Of a stretch of 64,000 nt of DNA, positions 29,374-39,107 are shown in pieces. The position numbers were made by a program, and so were the translations under genes. The DNA is from Prochlorococcus sp. AG-363-M17 (GTDB taxonomy: Bacteria; Cyanobacteriota; Cyanobacteriia; PCC-6307; Cyanobiaceae). Under the pieces are notes generated by a model. That model made no database searches and was not told the origin of the DNA. It was given only the letters and a program-made list of their open reading frames with translations. Numbering within the stretch: position 1 is the stretch's first letter; every line of letters starts with the position of its first letter. The stretch is from assembly GCA_003278365.1 (NCBI GenBank), contig QCFS01000002.1, positions 1-64,000 on the forward strand. Direction: 5' to 3'.

Positions 29374-30720
29374 ATGCCCATCGGCAAAGTCCTCATCGCC
29401 AATCGTGGCGAAATTGCGCTCAGAGTTCTCAGAAGCTGCCGAGAGCTTGGAATAGCCACAGTTGCTGTCTATAGCACCGTAGATCGCAATGCTCTGCATG
29501 TTCAACTTGCCGATGAGGCAGTTTGCGTAGGTGATTCTCCTAGCAGCAAAAGCTATTTAAATATTCCAAATATTCTTGCTGCGGCAACATCCAGAGGAGT
29601 CGACGCCATCCATCCCGGATATGGCTTTCTTGCGGAGAATGACAGGTTTGCAGAAATCTGTTCTGATCACAACATCACCTTTGTTGGACCTTCTCCTGAC
29701 TCCATTCGCTCCATGGGAGATAAATCCACAGCAAAAGCAACAATGCAAAAAGTGGGAGTTCCAACTGTGCCTGGGAGTGATGGACTCCTTAACGGAACAG
29801 AAGAAGCTGCCCGATTAGCCCAAGAAATGGGATATCCCGTCATGATCAAAGCAACTGCTGGAGGGGGTGGGAGAGGGATGCGCCTGGTCAACGGTCCAGA
29901 ACAATTGGAAACCCTCTATAAGGCTGCCCAAGGGGAAGCAGAAGCTGCTTTCGGGAACTCAGGTCTATACATGGAAAAGTTCATTGATCGACCCCGTCAC
30001 GTCGAAGTCCAGGTTTTAGCTGATCGCCATGGGAACGTTGTGCATCTTGGAGAAAGAGATTGTTCTATTCAAAGACGTCACCAAAAGCTTCTTGAAGAAT
30101 CTCCTAGCCCTGCCCTTGACCCCGAGCTCAGACGCAGAATGGGAGATGCAGCCATTTCTGCAGCCAGAAGCATCAAATATGAGGGAGCTGGGACAGTTGA
30201 ATTTTTATTAGATCGAGAGGGAAATTTCTATTTCATGGAAATGAATACACGTATTCAAGTAGAACATCCAGTTACTGAAATGGTCACAGGGATAGATCTG
30301 ATTGCAGAGCAACTCCGCATTGCTGGAGGAGAAAACATTTCTTTCAAACAAAAAGACATCAATCTCCAAGGTCACGCCATTGAATGCCGAATTAATGCTG
30401 AAGATTCAACTCATAATTTTCGTCCTTCTCCTGGACGAATAACGGGATGGCTTCCACCAGGAGGTCCAGGCATCAGAGTAGATAGTCATGTTTATACCGG
30501 GTACGACATTCCACCTTTTTATGATTCTCTAATTGGGAAAGTCATCGTTTGGGGAAAAGACAGAGACGCAGCACTCAAAAGGATGAAAAGAGCACTAAAC
30601 GAATGCGCAGTTACAGGGATTCCCACCACCATTGATTTTCACCTTGTTTTACTTAATCGTGATGAATTTCTTAGAGGTGACGTTCACACAAAATTTGTCG
30701 AACAAGAAATGCTTACATAA
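29374..30720 (+). CDS. accC: acetyl-CoA carboxylase, biotin carboxylase subunit
   Basis: [56 protein letters not shown]. Confidence 0.97.
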   Translation: MPIGKVLIANRGEIALRVLRSCRELGIATVAVYSTVDRNALHVQLADEAVCVGDSPSSKSYLNIPNILAAATSRGVDAIHPGYGFLAENDRFAEICSDHNITFVGPSPDSIRSMGDKSTAKATMQKVGVPTVPGSDGLLNGTEEAARLAQEMGYPVMIKATAGGGGRGMRLVNGPEQLETLYKAAQGEAEAAFGNSGLYMEKFIDRPRHVEVQVLADRHGNVVHLGERDCSIQRRHQKLLEESPSPALDPELRRRMGDAAISAARSIKYEGAGTVEFLLDREGNFYFMEMNTRIQVEHPVTEMVTGIDLIAEQLRIAGGENISFKQKDINLQGHAIECRINAEDSTHNFRPSPGRITGWLPPGGPGIRVDSHVYTGYDIPPFYDSLIGKVIVWGKDRDAALKRMKRALNECAVTGIPTTIDFHLVLLNRDEFLRGDVHTKFVEQEMLT

Positions 30721-30759
30721 GCTAAGTTGAACTAAGTTAAAACTACTTATTAGCAATAT

Positions 30760-31077
30760 TTATAACTTAACCAAAAGCTGAGATATAACTCCCTGCTGCC
30801 CAACTAACAGTTCTCTAGACAAACTAACAAATCCCACCCAGACAATAGGGGTGACATCTACTCCGCCAATTGGGGCAATAATCCGCCTTGTAGGCGCCAA
30901 AAAAGGCTCCGTGAATAAAAAAATCAAAAACCAAAAACCACTTTGCGGATTTACTGCTGGGTACCAGGTCAAAACAATCCGAACCAAAAATGTCAACGTC
31001 CAAAAAGCCAAGCCAAACCCTAAGAGGGTATGGAGGAGTGGCAGCATCTTGATTATGAAGGGAGTCACAAACCTCAA
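30760..31077 (-). CDS. YggT family membrane protein
   Basis: LVRIVLTWYPAVNP...FLFTEPFLAPTRRIIAPIGGVDVTPIV. Confidence 0.88.
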   Translation of the reverse strand: MRFVTPFIIKMLPLLHTLLGFGLAFWTLTFLVRIVLTWYPAVNPQSGFWFLIFLFTEPFLAPTRRIIAPIGGVDVTPIVWVGFVSLSRELLVGQQGVISQLLVKL

Positions 31078-31155
31078 AGCATCCTTGAGTTAATCGTATA
31101 AAAGCGCATTTAAATCGACTAAGATTGGTATGGTCTTGACCAAGTTCACAATTCC

Positions 31156-31269
31156 ATGACTCCTTCTCTGATCAATCTCTTGCTAAGCCTAGTAGGAGCA
31201 ATAATCCTCATAGTGCCTGCAGCATTCGCACTGGTTTGGGTGAGCCAAAAGGACCAGGTTGTTAGATAG
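31156..31269 (+). CDS. psbX: photosystem II protein PsbX
   Basis: 37 aa MTPSLINLLLSLVGAIILIVPAAFALVWVSQKDQVVR; absent from the ORF track because of size; followed by ycf66. Confidence 0.82.
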   Translation: MTPSLINLLLSLVGAIILIVPAAFALVWVSQKDQVVR

Positions 31270-31325
31270 AACAGCAGCAAAAAATTGAGACCCCCTAGCG
31301 CAGTTCTTAGAATTAGAACTAAATG

Positions 31326-31345
31326 GGTTGTATATCAACCTTTTT
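31326..31345 (+). terminator. terminator-like hairpin after psbX
   Basis: GGTTG-TATAT-CAACC followed by TTTTT. Confidence 0.6.
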
Positions 31346-31369
31346 CTCTAACTCCTAGGGGGCCAAACA

Positions 31370-32335
31370 TTGGTCAATGCCAGTCTTAATTGGGCCAGTA
31401 TCGTTGGCATCGTGCTCGCAGTATGCGGTGCAGGCCTTTATTTCATGCGGTCATTTAAACCAGCATTAGCAAGAGATTACGATGTCTTTTTTGCTGCAAT
31501 AGGCCTTTTATGTGGCGGAATTCTTTTTTTTCAGGGTTGGCGATTAGATCCTATTTTGCAATTCGGACAGTTCCTACTAGCAGGAACAACTGTCTTTTTT
31601 GGGTATGAAAGTGTCCGGCTAAGAGGAATTACTGCAGACCAAGCTCGCCGATCAACATTTTTTGACGATGATCCACCCCTATCACGTATGCCTGGCAGAG
31701 GCAATGACCAACGCTGGGATGATTCATTTGATCCTTATGAAAACTTTGATGAGCCAGGCGAGGTAAGACGTAGATTCTCTGGTCGCAATCCAAACGATGT
31801 TGATTCAAACCAACAAGATTCTTATCGCCCAAGACGCACAACAAGAGCTGCTATTCCCGAAGAAGCTGCCAGTAGAAATAGAGATAGCCGCGATTATGAA
31901 AATAGCTGGGAAAAAAATAATGAAAGATCAAGGCGAATGGGAAGATTTAACAGCTCTACAGATGTACAAGAAAGTCGATCAAGTTTTGGAGAAAGGCGTT
32001 CCCTTCGACAAGACCAAAGAAGAGGTAGTCGTCCTGCAGCTAATAGCCAAAGAAGCAACTCACCCTCTTTAGAACGGGGCAACTCATCATCGAATAGAGG
32101 GAGGTATTCAGACTCCTCTGTAAGAAGAGGTGATTCCATGGGCGCGAACCCTTCTAGACCAGAGCCTCAAGATGCTGCCTTTAGTCCTAGAAGCTCTAAA
32201 CAACCAAGTCAACAAAATATTGACCCAGGGAAGATGAGAAAACCTTCGAGCGGGTCATACTCAAAAAGTCCAAAGCCCTCGCAAAAACCTAGAAACCCAA
32301 GACCACGTGATAATAACTCTCGCTTTGACGACTAA
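31370..32335 (+). CDS. ycf66: Ycf66 family protein with long low-complexity Arg/Ser/Asp tail
   Basis: LNWASIVGIVLAVCGAGLYFMRSFKPALARDYDVFFAAIGLLCGGILFFQGWRLDPILQFGQFLL; TTG start. Confidence 0.85.
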   Translation: MVNASLNWASIVGIVLAVCGAGLYFMRSFKPALARDYDVFFAAIGLLCGGILFFQGWRLDPILQFGQFLLAGTTVFFGYESVRLRGITADQARRSTFFDDDPPLSRMPGRGNDQRWDDSFDPYENFDEPGEVRRRFSGRNPNDVDSNQQDSYRPRRTTRAAIPEEAASRNRDSRDYENSWEKNNERSRRMGRFNSSTDVQESRSSFGERRSLRQDQRRGSRPAANSQRSNSPSLERGNSSSNRGRYSDSSVRRGDSMGANPSRPEPQDAAFSPRSSKQPSQQNIDPGKMRKPSSGSYSKSPKPSQKPRNPRPRDNNSRFDD

Positions 32336-32856
32336 TTAACCCTCTACAATTCCAAAAACCTTTTAAGTATTTCCTTTTATGCTTAGCTCTTGTGGGCTGC
32401 TCATCAGAAGTATCAATCAATCAATCAATCACAAGTAATTTCAGCGAGAATAATCGAGACCCCTCAATAAGTGGAGATGGCAAGAAGTTAGCCTTCATAT
32501 CTGAACGTAATGGAACTGCAAGTGTTCAAATTAGAAATATTAAGAATGGCAGTGTTGTCCCATTAAGATACTTCTCACGGAACAAACCACATAGCTCACC
32601 ATCATTAAGTTGGAGCGGACGTTATTTAGCCTTAATAGTAAACAATTACAACAGGAAGATAATCGCAATTTCAGACCGAAAGGATGGAAAGTTGTATTAC
32701 ATACCTCTCTATGGAAACAAAATTCCAGAAAATTTAGAGCTTTCACCAGATGCAAGAAAAATCGCCATAGAATTTTCCGATAATGGTCGCCCACAGGTAG
32801 AGATCTTTGATCTCACTCAAATCATTGAACCTGAAAACCATATAGGTATTAATTAA
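32335..32856 (+). CDS. TolB-like repeat lipoprotein; start uncertain (ATT at 32335 or GTG at 32392)
   Basis: in-frame extension NPLQFQKPFKYFLLCLALVGC upstream of 32392 gives a lipobox (LVGC); WD40/TolB-like DPSISGDGKKLAFISER. Confidence 0.6.
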   Translation: MNPLQFQKPFKYFLLCLALVGCSSEVSINQSITSNFSENNRDPSISGDGKKLAFISERNGTASVQIRNIKNGSVVPLRYFSRNKPHSSPSLSWSGRYLALIVNNYNRKIIAISDRKDGKLYYIPLYGNKIPENLELSPDARKIAIEFSDNGRPQVEIFDLTQIIEPENHIGIN

Positions 32857-32870
32857 CTTCTAGATCTGCA

Positions 32871-33383
32871 GTGAGAACCAAAGAAAAAAGCACTCTCATA
32901 AATTTTTCAACAACTATCATGGCATGCCTAAGCATATCTTTATGCTCTTGCGGCCAGAGATATATAAGGCCAACATCTCGAATCAATGTTTTACTTAAAC
33001 AATTAGCTGCTAGCCATAGTCAACCAACGCTTAGTAAAAGATTGCTTGCTACTTTAAGTAACAAGCAAGAAAAGATTTTTATTGAACTAATCGACATTCA
33101 AACTCTCCGCAGAGAACCTCTACCAAAGTTAAATTCTTCTGAAGGCCAACCAATAACCCTCAGCATAAGCGCAGACGGAAAAACGCTTGCAGTTATAAGA
33201 AAGCGTGCAGAAGAATACGAGTTACTGGTCTACAAAATCAAAAGCGGGAAATTTAAACGAATCCCGATTATTCCCAGAGGTATTCCAAAAGAAATTAGCT
33301 TAAGCGGAAGAGGGCGTATTCTTGCCGTTGAGATAAACCGCAACGGGAAATGGGATATTGATCTAATTCGCTTAGGCCAATAA
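32871..33383 (+). CDS. TolB-like lipoprotein, related to upstream gene
   Basis: LSISLCSCGQ lipobox-like, SISADGKTLAVIRKR, ISLSGRGRILAVEINRNGKWDIDLI; GTG start. Confidence 0.65.
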   Translation: MRTKEKSTLINFSTTIMACLSISLCSCGQRYIRPTSRINVLLKQLAASHSQPTLSKRLLATLSNKQEKIFIELIDIQTLRREPLPKLNSSEGQPITLSISADGKTLAVIRKRAEEYELLVYKIKSGKFKRIPIIPRGIPKEISLSGRGRILAVEINRNGKWDIDLIRLGQ

Positions 33384-33400
33384 AAACTAAAGCCTCAAGC

Positions 33401-33640
33401 TCAATGGAAGAAACCTGCCCAATGGAGGAAGGTATTCCCACTAACTGCCTCAATCAACAAAACTGCAGTGAGGCCGATCATCGCAAAGCGTCCATTAACG
33501 CGTTCGGCGTACGCACTCCAGCCAAACGAAGGAATATCGTCAGTAGTGGCGCTGGTAGATGGAGACTCAGCCTGTGGATTCACCTCGTCCATTAAGGCTT
33601 CACCTCCACTTGTCTCATTAGATTCAGAGGATGATGTCAT
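33401..33640 (-). CDS. high light-inducible (HLI/Hlip) chlorophyll-binding-motif protein
   Basis: ERVNGRFAMIGLTAVLLIEAVSGNTFLHW. Confidence 0.92.
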   Translation of the reverse strand: MTSSSESNETSGGEALMDEVNPQAESPSTSATTDDIPSFGWSAYAERVNGRFAMIGLTAVLLIEAVSGNTFLHWAGFFH

Positions 33641-33645
33641 TACAA

Positions 33646-35643
33646 CTAGGAATTGATGTTGAAGTCATAGCCCGAAGATGGGAACAGTTTCCATCCTCCC
33701 TGGCCATCAAGTTCAAGCACAGTATCGTGAAACTCTTTCAAAGTCGGACGATGGCCCACGCTCACAAAAGCCATTTCACGCTGGGATAGCAAATTGTAAA
33801 GGTGTTTTTCAGTCATTACATCTAAGGCACTTGTTGCCTCATCAAGGACTACAAAACTAGGTGAGTTTAATAGTAATCGAGCAAATGCAAGCCGTTGCTG
33901 CTCACCCAAAGAGAGCAGCCTGGGCCAATCTTGCTTAATGTCAAAGTCAGGATAACGTTCATTAATTTCTGGCAGCTTTACTTCTTCTAAAACAGCCCTT
34001 AAATGCTGGTTGCTAAAGCGGCTAGTATCTTGTGGATAGCACAATTGCTCTCTGAGAGTTCCAAGAATCATGTATGGCTTTTGAGGTATAAATAATAATT
34101 CTGATTTAGAAGGTCTTTTTACTTCACCTGTTGAAGCTGGCCATAAACCACTCACTAATCTTAAAAAAGAAGTTTTACCACATCCACTAGGACCCACAAC
34201 TAAAACTTTTTGCTCAGAGGCTACTTCAAGTGACAAATTCTTGATCAAGCAACGATCACTCTTAGGCGGAACTAAGTCAATATTTTTTAAGACAATAGAC
34301 GATTTATTTGAGACGTATTCTTCTTCAGAGTTAACAGATGCAAGGCCTATCTTTTCAACTTTTCCCTGGAAAGCTTCTAATCTACTAATAGATGCTGAAA
34401 ACGCAGCAAGTCTATCAATATTATTGACAATATAACTAACGGAACCTAATACCTGACTAAACGCAATAAAAGCTTGTCCAAAAACTCCAAAATCAACCTG
34501 TTTTGCAAAGTATATAGGTGCAATCACAAGCCAAGGTAGAAACCTCGAAAAATAATCATATGAACGTTGAATAACGCTTATTAAAGCCTCCCAGATAATC
34601 AAACGATTATAATTCTTAATTGCACCACCAAGTCTTCTCTGAGCCTCTTTAGACTCCTGTTCTTCACCACGGTAAAATGCAATAGATTCTGCATTGTCTC
34701 GGATATGAACTAACCCATATCTAAAATCAGCCTCTAATCGCAACTGCTGATTATTCAACGCGACCAATCTTCTACTAGCAAATATTACTAAAGTAGTTCC
34801 ACCAACTGAATAAACAATCAACCATAATGCCAGCTTTGAACTTATAGTCCACAATACAATTATAAAACTAAAGAAAGTTAAAAATGATGCAAGTATCTCT
34901 ACAGTTACGGCAAGACTTGTATTCGTAAAACTAGCTGTATCTTGAGAAATTCTTTGGTCAGGATTGTCAATCTCTTCAGCATCCTCATCATTAGGATTGA
35001 GCAAATAATAAGCTCTATTTGTCATATACTTAGTCAACATCTTATCACTCAACCATGCTCTCCAAAGCAGCCCTAATCTTGGGACCAAGTAACTTTGTAA
35101 AGCCCGAATTGGTAAAGCAATTACCAAGCAAAATGCATATATGGCAACAACTTTCCAGAATCCATCTTGATCATAGGCAACCAAAGCATTCTCTACATTA
35201 CGAGCAACAAAACTAATCCCTACATTAATTCCATTTATAACCAAGATAAGTAAAAGGATTACTCCCAACATTACCCATGGAATCCAACGCCCACTTCGCA
35301 GTTTTGACCGAGATAAGGTAAAGCAAAGAATTCCTGCAGCCATGAAAATGGTTGACAATGGTCCTGCTGGACCTTGCCAAAGAGCAGAGATTCGTTGAGG
35401 TACTCCAGGTAAAAATCTTTGCTGAATTTCAGGGGCAAATGTACTCAATCCAGAAACTAAAGCTGTTAGCAGAAGGACAGTAAGTCCAACCACGACAGTC
35501 AAAAGAGCAAATATGAGCAATAGGAACTGCCAAGCATTTGTCTCCTCAATCGGAAGGAAATAAGGCTGTGCAAGCCTTTGAAGCTTTCCGACCTGAGACC
35601 TAAAGGATTCCAGGGGGTTTGGCGTCTTATCCGCGACGGACAT
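33646..35643 (-). CDS. SbmA/BacA-type ABC transporter, fused permease and ATPase
   Basis: N-terminal TM region, GPSGCGKTSFLRLVSGLWP Walker A, LSLGEQQRLAFARLLL, VVLDEATSALD. Confidence 0.9.
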   Translation of the reverse strand: MSVADKTPNPLESFRSQVGKLQRLAQPYFLPIEETNAWQFLLLIFALLTVVVGLTVLLLTALVSGLSTFAPEIQQRFLPGVPQRISALWQGPAGPLSTIFMAAGILCFTLSRSKLRSGRWIPWVMLGVILLLILVINGINVGISFVARNVENALVAYDQDGFWKVVAIYAFCLVIALPIRALQSYLVPRLGLLWRAWLSDKMLTKYMTNRAYYLLNPNDEDAEEIDNPDQRISQDTASFTNTSLAVTVEILASFLTFFSFIIVLWTISSKLALWLIVYSVGGTTLVIFASRRLVALNNQQLRLEADFRYGLVHIRDNAESIAFYRGEEQESKEAQRRLGGAIKNYNRLIIWEALISVIQRSYDYFSRFLPWLVIAPIYFAKQVDFGVFGQAFIAFSQVLGSVSYIVNNIDRLAAFSASISRLEAFQGKVEKIGLASVNSEEEYVSNKSSIVLKNIDLVPPKSDRCLIKNLSLEVASEQKVLVVGPSGCGKTSFLRLVSGLWPASTGEVKRPSKSELLFIPQKPYMILGTLREQLCYPQDTSRFSNQHLRAVLEEVKLPEINERYPDFDIKQDWPRLLSLGEQQRLAFARLLLNSPSFVVLDEATSALDVMTEKHLYNLLSQREMAFVSVGHRPTLKEFHDTVLELDGQGGWKLFPSSGYDFNINS

Positions 35644-35652
35644 TCTTATAGC

Positions 35653-35994
35653 TCATCCAGGAGGCCAGGTTAATAGACGGCCTCCCATGAGATGAACATG
35701 AAGGTGAAAAACTGTCTGACCAGCCTCTGCTCCAGTATTGATAACAGCTCTCCAATCTTTAAGATCATTTTGATGAGCAATTTTTTTCGCAACAAGAAGA
35801 AGATGTCCTAGAAGACCTTCATCCTCTTCCTGGATTGTGTTGAGACTTTCTATTGGCTTACGAGGGATCACCAAAATATGTACTGGAGCCTGAGGAGCTA
35901 TATCGCGAAAAGCCAAACATTGATCATCGCTATAAACTTCATCGCATGGGATCTCTCCACTGAGAATCTTTCCAAAAATGGTCTCACCAGTCAT
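35653..35994 (-). CDS. HIT family hydrolase
   Basis: FGKILSGEIPCDEVY, TVFHLHVHLMGGR. Confidence 0.95.
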   Translation of the reverse strand: MTGETIFGKILSGEIPCDEVYSDDQCLAFRDIAPQAPVHILVIPRKPIESLNTIQEEDEGLLGHLLLVAKKIAHQNDLKDWRAVINTGAEAGQTVFHLHVHLMGGRLLTWPPG

Positions 35995-36087
35995 AGATAA
36001 AACTTCTTAATGGCTTAACGAAGTTACGAGTTCAAAAGAACCAACAATCTCACAGAATAAATCGAAATAGCCAAGTTCGGATAGATC

Positions 36088-36258
36088 TCAGCGCCTGCGA
36101 CGTCGCTGCTGAGCCTTGCGTTTGTACTTTTCAATAGGAGTCTCATGGTGCCTAAGACGTTTTAAATCAGCAAAGATCCCTGCTTTAGAGACCTGCCTTT
36201 TAAAGCGTCGAAGGGCTGATTCAATTCCCTCGTTTTCTCCTACCGTGACCTGAGTCAT
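36088..36258 (-). CDS. rpsU: 30S ribosomal protein S21
   Basis: 56 aa [56 protein letters not shown]; missing from ORF track because of size. Confidence 0.96.
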   Translation of the reverse strand: MTQVTVGENEGIESALRRFKRQVSKAGIFADLKRLRHHETPIEKYKRKAQQRRRRR

Positions 36259-36473
36259 AAAATAGTCATTGAACAGCTTAGGAATTTAGCAAGTTGCATA
36301 GCTTGCATTCAATTCATTAACCATCAGCTTAAAACAATGCCAAACGGACAACTTCTTGGGGGAGAAGAAGCATCTGAATATCGCTTTTTACACAAAGAAC
36401 CTTAAGCAGGCAGTTTTTGATTTCTTGCTTACCTCTAACTCAAATCCAGTCATATAAGCAACCGATACTTTCT

Positions 36474-37085
36474 CTAACCAATTGAACGTACATCTTTCGA
36501 TTTAAAACCGTTGTCATCCAACTCCTTATCCAATCCATCGTGATCGGTAACTCTGTCAACAAAGAGAACACCATCAAGATGGTCCATCTCATGCTGAATA
36601 ACCCTTGCGAGCAAACCATCTACATTCATTTTTCTTGGACGCCCCATCTCATCACGAAAACTCACTTTGACGGTAGAAGGTCGAACAACATCTAAATAAA
36701 CCCCTGGAATGCTTAGACAGCCTTCTTCATAAGTGTCCAAGCTTGCACTAGCGGTGATCACCTCAGGATTAATAAGGACTAAAGGAGGTGTAGTAGGGGT
36801 CTCATGATCAATATCAATAACTAATAATTGCTGATTAATGCCAACCTGAGGTGCTGCAAGACCAATCCCTTTTGCTGTATACATACTCCGAAGCATATCT
36901 CTAGTCAATTCACGAATGGTTTCATCCACTTTGCTTATCCGCCTGGCATGCTGACGTAACGCATCATTTCCAAGGGTATGTATCTCAAGAGGTGGTGTTT
37001 CAAGAGGTTCCTTCTCTACAAGAACTGAAGCCTTCTTTTTTACCTCTGTTCTGGCTAATTGAGCAAAGCTTCTAGACAAGAGCAA
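36474..37085 (-). CDS. def: peptide deformylase
   Basis: GIGLAAPQVGI, EEGCLSIPG, QHEMDHLDGVLF. Confidence 0.97.
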   Translation of the reverse strand: MLLSRSFAQLARTEVKKKASVLVEKEPLETPPLEIHTLGNDALRQHARRISKVDETIRELTRDMLRSMYTAKGIGLAAPQVGINQQLLVIDIDHETPTTPPLVLINPEVITASASLDTYEEGCLSIPGVYLDVVRPSTVKVSFRDEMGRPRKMNVDGLLARVIQHEMDHLDGVLFVDRVTDHDGLDKELDDNGFKSKDVRSIG

Positions 37086-37142
37086 TTCCGGTCATTTGCC
37101 AATAGATCTTAAGCATCTAACGCTCTATTTACTTACATCGCA

Positions 37143-39107
37143 ATGAAATTCCAAGAGAATCCACCAAAAAACTTCAAAAAAATCACCTCTGACATATCTG
37201 CCGAACTCGTAACAAAGGGTGCAAAATCCTACAAAGAACCACGCGTTATTGGAGACTGGGTCGTATGGCTTGAGCAAAGACCACTGGAAGGCGGACGAAT
37301 AACTGCCCTAATAAGACCATTCGGGAAACCTGAGCTAGAACCTCAAGAACTAACACCATCACCGATCAGCATTAAAAGCCGAATTCATGGATATGGAGGA
37401 GGAGTAATTGCAACCTCTAGCAATCAGAACCAACTATTGATTACCTGGATTGATGGTCAGGATGGATGTATCTGGAAACAATGTTGGGAGGGACTGCATA
37501 AAAACAAGAAAAAATCTAAACCCTGGCTCGAGCCAACCGAAGCACCCCTCAGATTGAACAAGCCAGATGATTCAGCCTTTGGAAATGGATTAATAGATGT
37601 CTCTCGACAACTCTGGTTGGGAATCATGGAGAAAGACGAAAAAGATTTTATTATTACTTTCTCATTAAATATAAAAAATCAAAACCCAAAGATTATTCAT
37701 GAATCTAATGGCTTTGCTGGTTATTTAGCAATTAATCAAAAAGAGAACTTGTTGGCTTGGGTCGAATGGCATCAACCTTATATGCCTTGGGATGCAACCC
37801 AACTTTGGTTGGCAAATATTCAAGAAACAGGATCTTTAAACCAAAAAACTTTAGTTAAGGGAACTACTAAAAACAAAGCAAAAAAAATATCGATTTTTCA
37901 ACCTATTTGGTCAAAAAATAATGAATTATTAGTTAGCGATGACAGTAATGGTTGGTGGAATCTAATTAAAGCAGAGCTAGCAGATCTAAATGATTTCGAA
38001 TCGATTAAATGGACTCAGCCCTGGCCAATAAAAGCCGAAACAGGAATGCCACAATGGATTTATGGAATGAGCACATGTGCTCTTGCAAATGAGAATATCC
38101 TTGTATCAACATGTGCGAATAGTGTATGGCAACTGCAACAATTCCAGTTAGATGGAAAAACTAAAACCATCGAGCAACCTTTTACAGATCTTTCTTATTT
38201 AAATGCTTACGGTGCAAAGGTCGTCGCTATAGCAAGTAATCACAACACCCCCTCAGGTCTTCTAGAGATAGATCTTAATGCCAAAGAATGGCACCATACT
38301 CCCGCTAATAAGATAAAAGTTTACCAATCTTCCTTAAGCATTGCTGAACACATTTGGTTTGAAGGTTTTAATAAACATCCCACACACGCATGGTTCTACC
38401 CACCTAACCCAACCAAGCACAACAGAACTCCATTACTAGTTAAAAGCCACAGTGGTCCAACAAGTATGACCACCAATGGACTAAACCTTGCAATTCAATT
38501 CTGGACATCAAGAGGGTGGGGAGTAGTAGATGTAAACTACGGAGGCTCAACAGGGTTTGGGCGAAATTATCGTGAACGACTAAACAAAAAATGGGGAGAA
38601 GTCGATGTATTTGATTGTCAGGCTGCGGCTAAAGCATTAATTTCCCTAGGAAAAGCAGATCCAAAGCTAATTGCCATAGAAGGAGGAAGTGCAGGAGGAT
38701 TTACTACCCTTGCCTGCTTATGCTTCTCGGATCTATTCAAAGTAGGGGCATGTCGTTATGCCGTAAGCGATTTAATAGCTATGGCTAAAAGTACGCATAG
38801 ATTTGAAAAAGATTACCTTGAAAACCTTATAGGCCATTTAACTGATAGTACCCATATTTACCAGAGTCGATCACCTTTGTTAAATGCAAAAAAAATAAAA
38901 TGTCCAGTGATATTTTTTCAGGGAATGAAAGATGATGTGGTCAATCCTAAGCATACTTTTGACATGGCAAATGCGTTGAAGGCTAATAATATTCCAGTAG
39001 AAGTCTTTACTTTCAAAGAAGAAGGGCATGGATTTAAAGATAGCTCGGTTAAGAAGCAAGTTTTATTGCTGACAGAGAGTTTTTTTAGGAAACACTTAAA
39101 GATCTAA
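37143..39107 (+). CDS. S9 family prolyl oligopeptidase-like peptidase
   Basis: GGSAGGFTTLACL catalytic Ser, DDVVNPKHT, EEGHGFK. Confidence 0.93.
   Translation: MKFQENPPKNFKKITSDISAELVTKGAKSYKEPRVIGDWVVWLEQRPLEGGRITALIRPFGKPELEPQELTPSPISIKSRIHGYGGGVIATSSNQNQLLITWIDGQDGCIWKQCWEGLHKNKKKSKPWLEPTEAPLRLNKPDDSAFGNGLIDVSRQLWLGIMEKDEKDFIITFSLNIKNQNPKIIHESNGFAGYLAINQKENLLAWVEWHQPYMPWDATQLWLANIQETGSLNQKTLVKGTTKNKAKKISIFQPIWSKNNELLVSDDSNGWWNLIKAELADLNDFESIKWTQPWPIKAETGMPQWIYGMSTCALANENILVSTCANSVWQLQQFQLDGKTKTIEQPFTDLSYLNAYGAKVVAIASNHNTPSGLLEIDLNAKEWHHTPANKIKVYQSSLSIAEHIWFEGFNKHPTHAWFYPPNPTKHNRTPLLVKSHSGPTSMTTNGLNLAIQFWTSRGWGVVDVNYGGSTGFGRNYRERLNKKWGEVDVFDCQAAAKALISLGKADPKLIAIEGGSAGGFTTLACLCFSDLFKVGACRYAVSDLIAMAKSTHRFEKDYLENLIGHLTDSTHIYQSRSPLLNAKKIKCPVIFFQGMKDDVVNPKHTFDMANALKANNIPVEVFTFKEEGHGFKDSSVKKQVLLLTESFFRKHLKI

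Noticed and set aside
29152-29505. 117 aa minus-strand ORF across the tRNA and start of accC
   Set aside because: Runs antisense to accC and through the tRNA-Leu; its translation is a tRNA/antisense artefact
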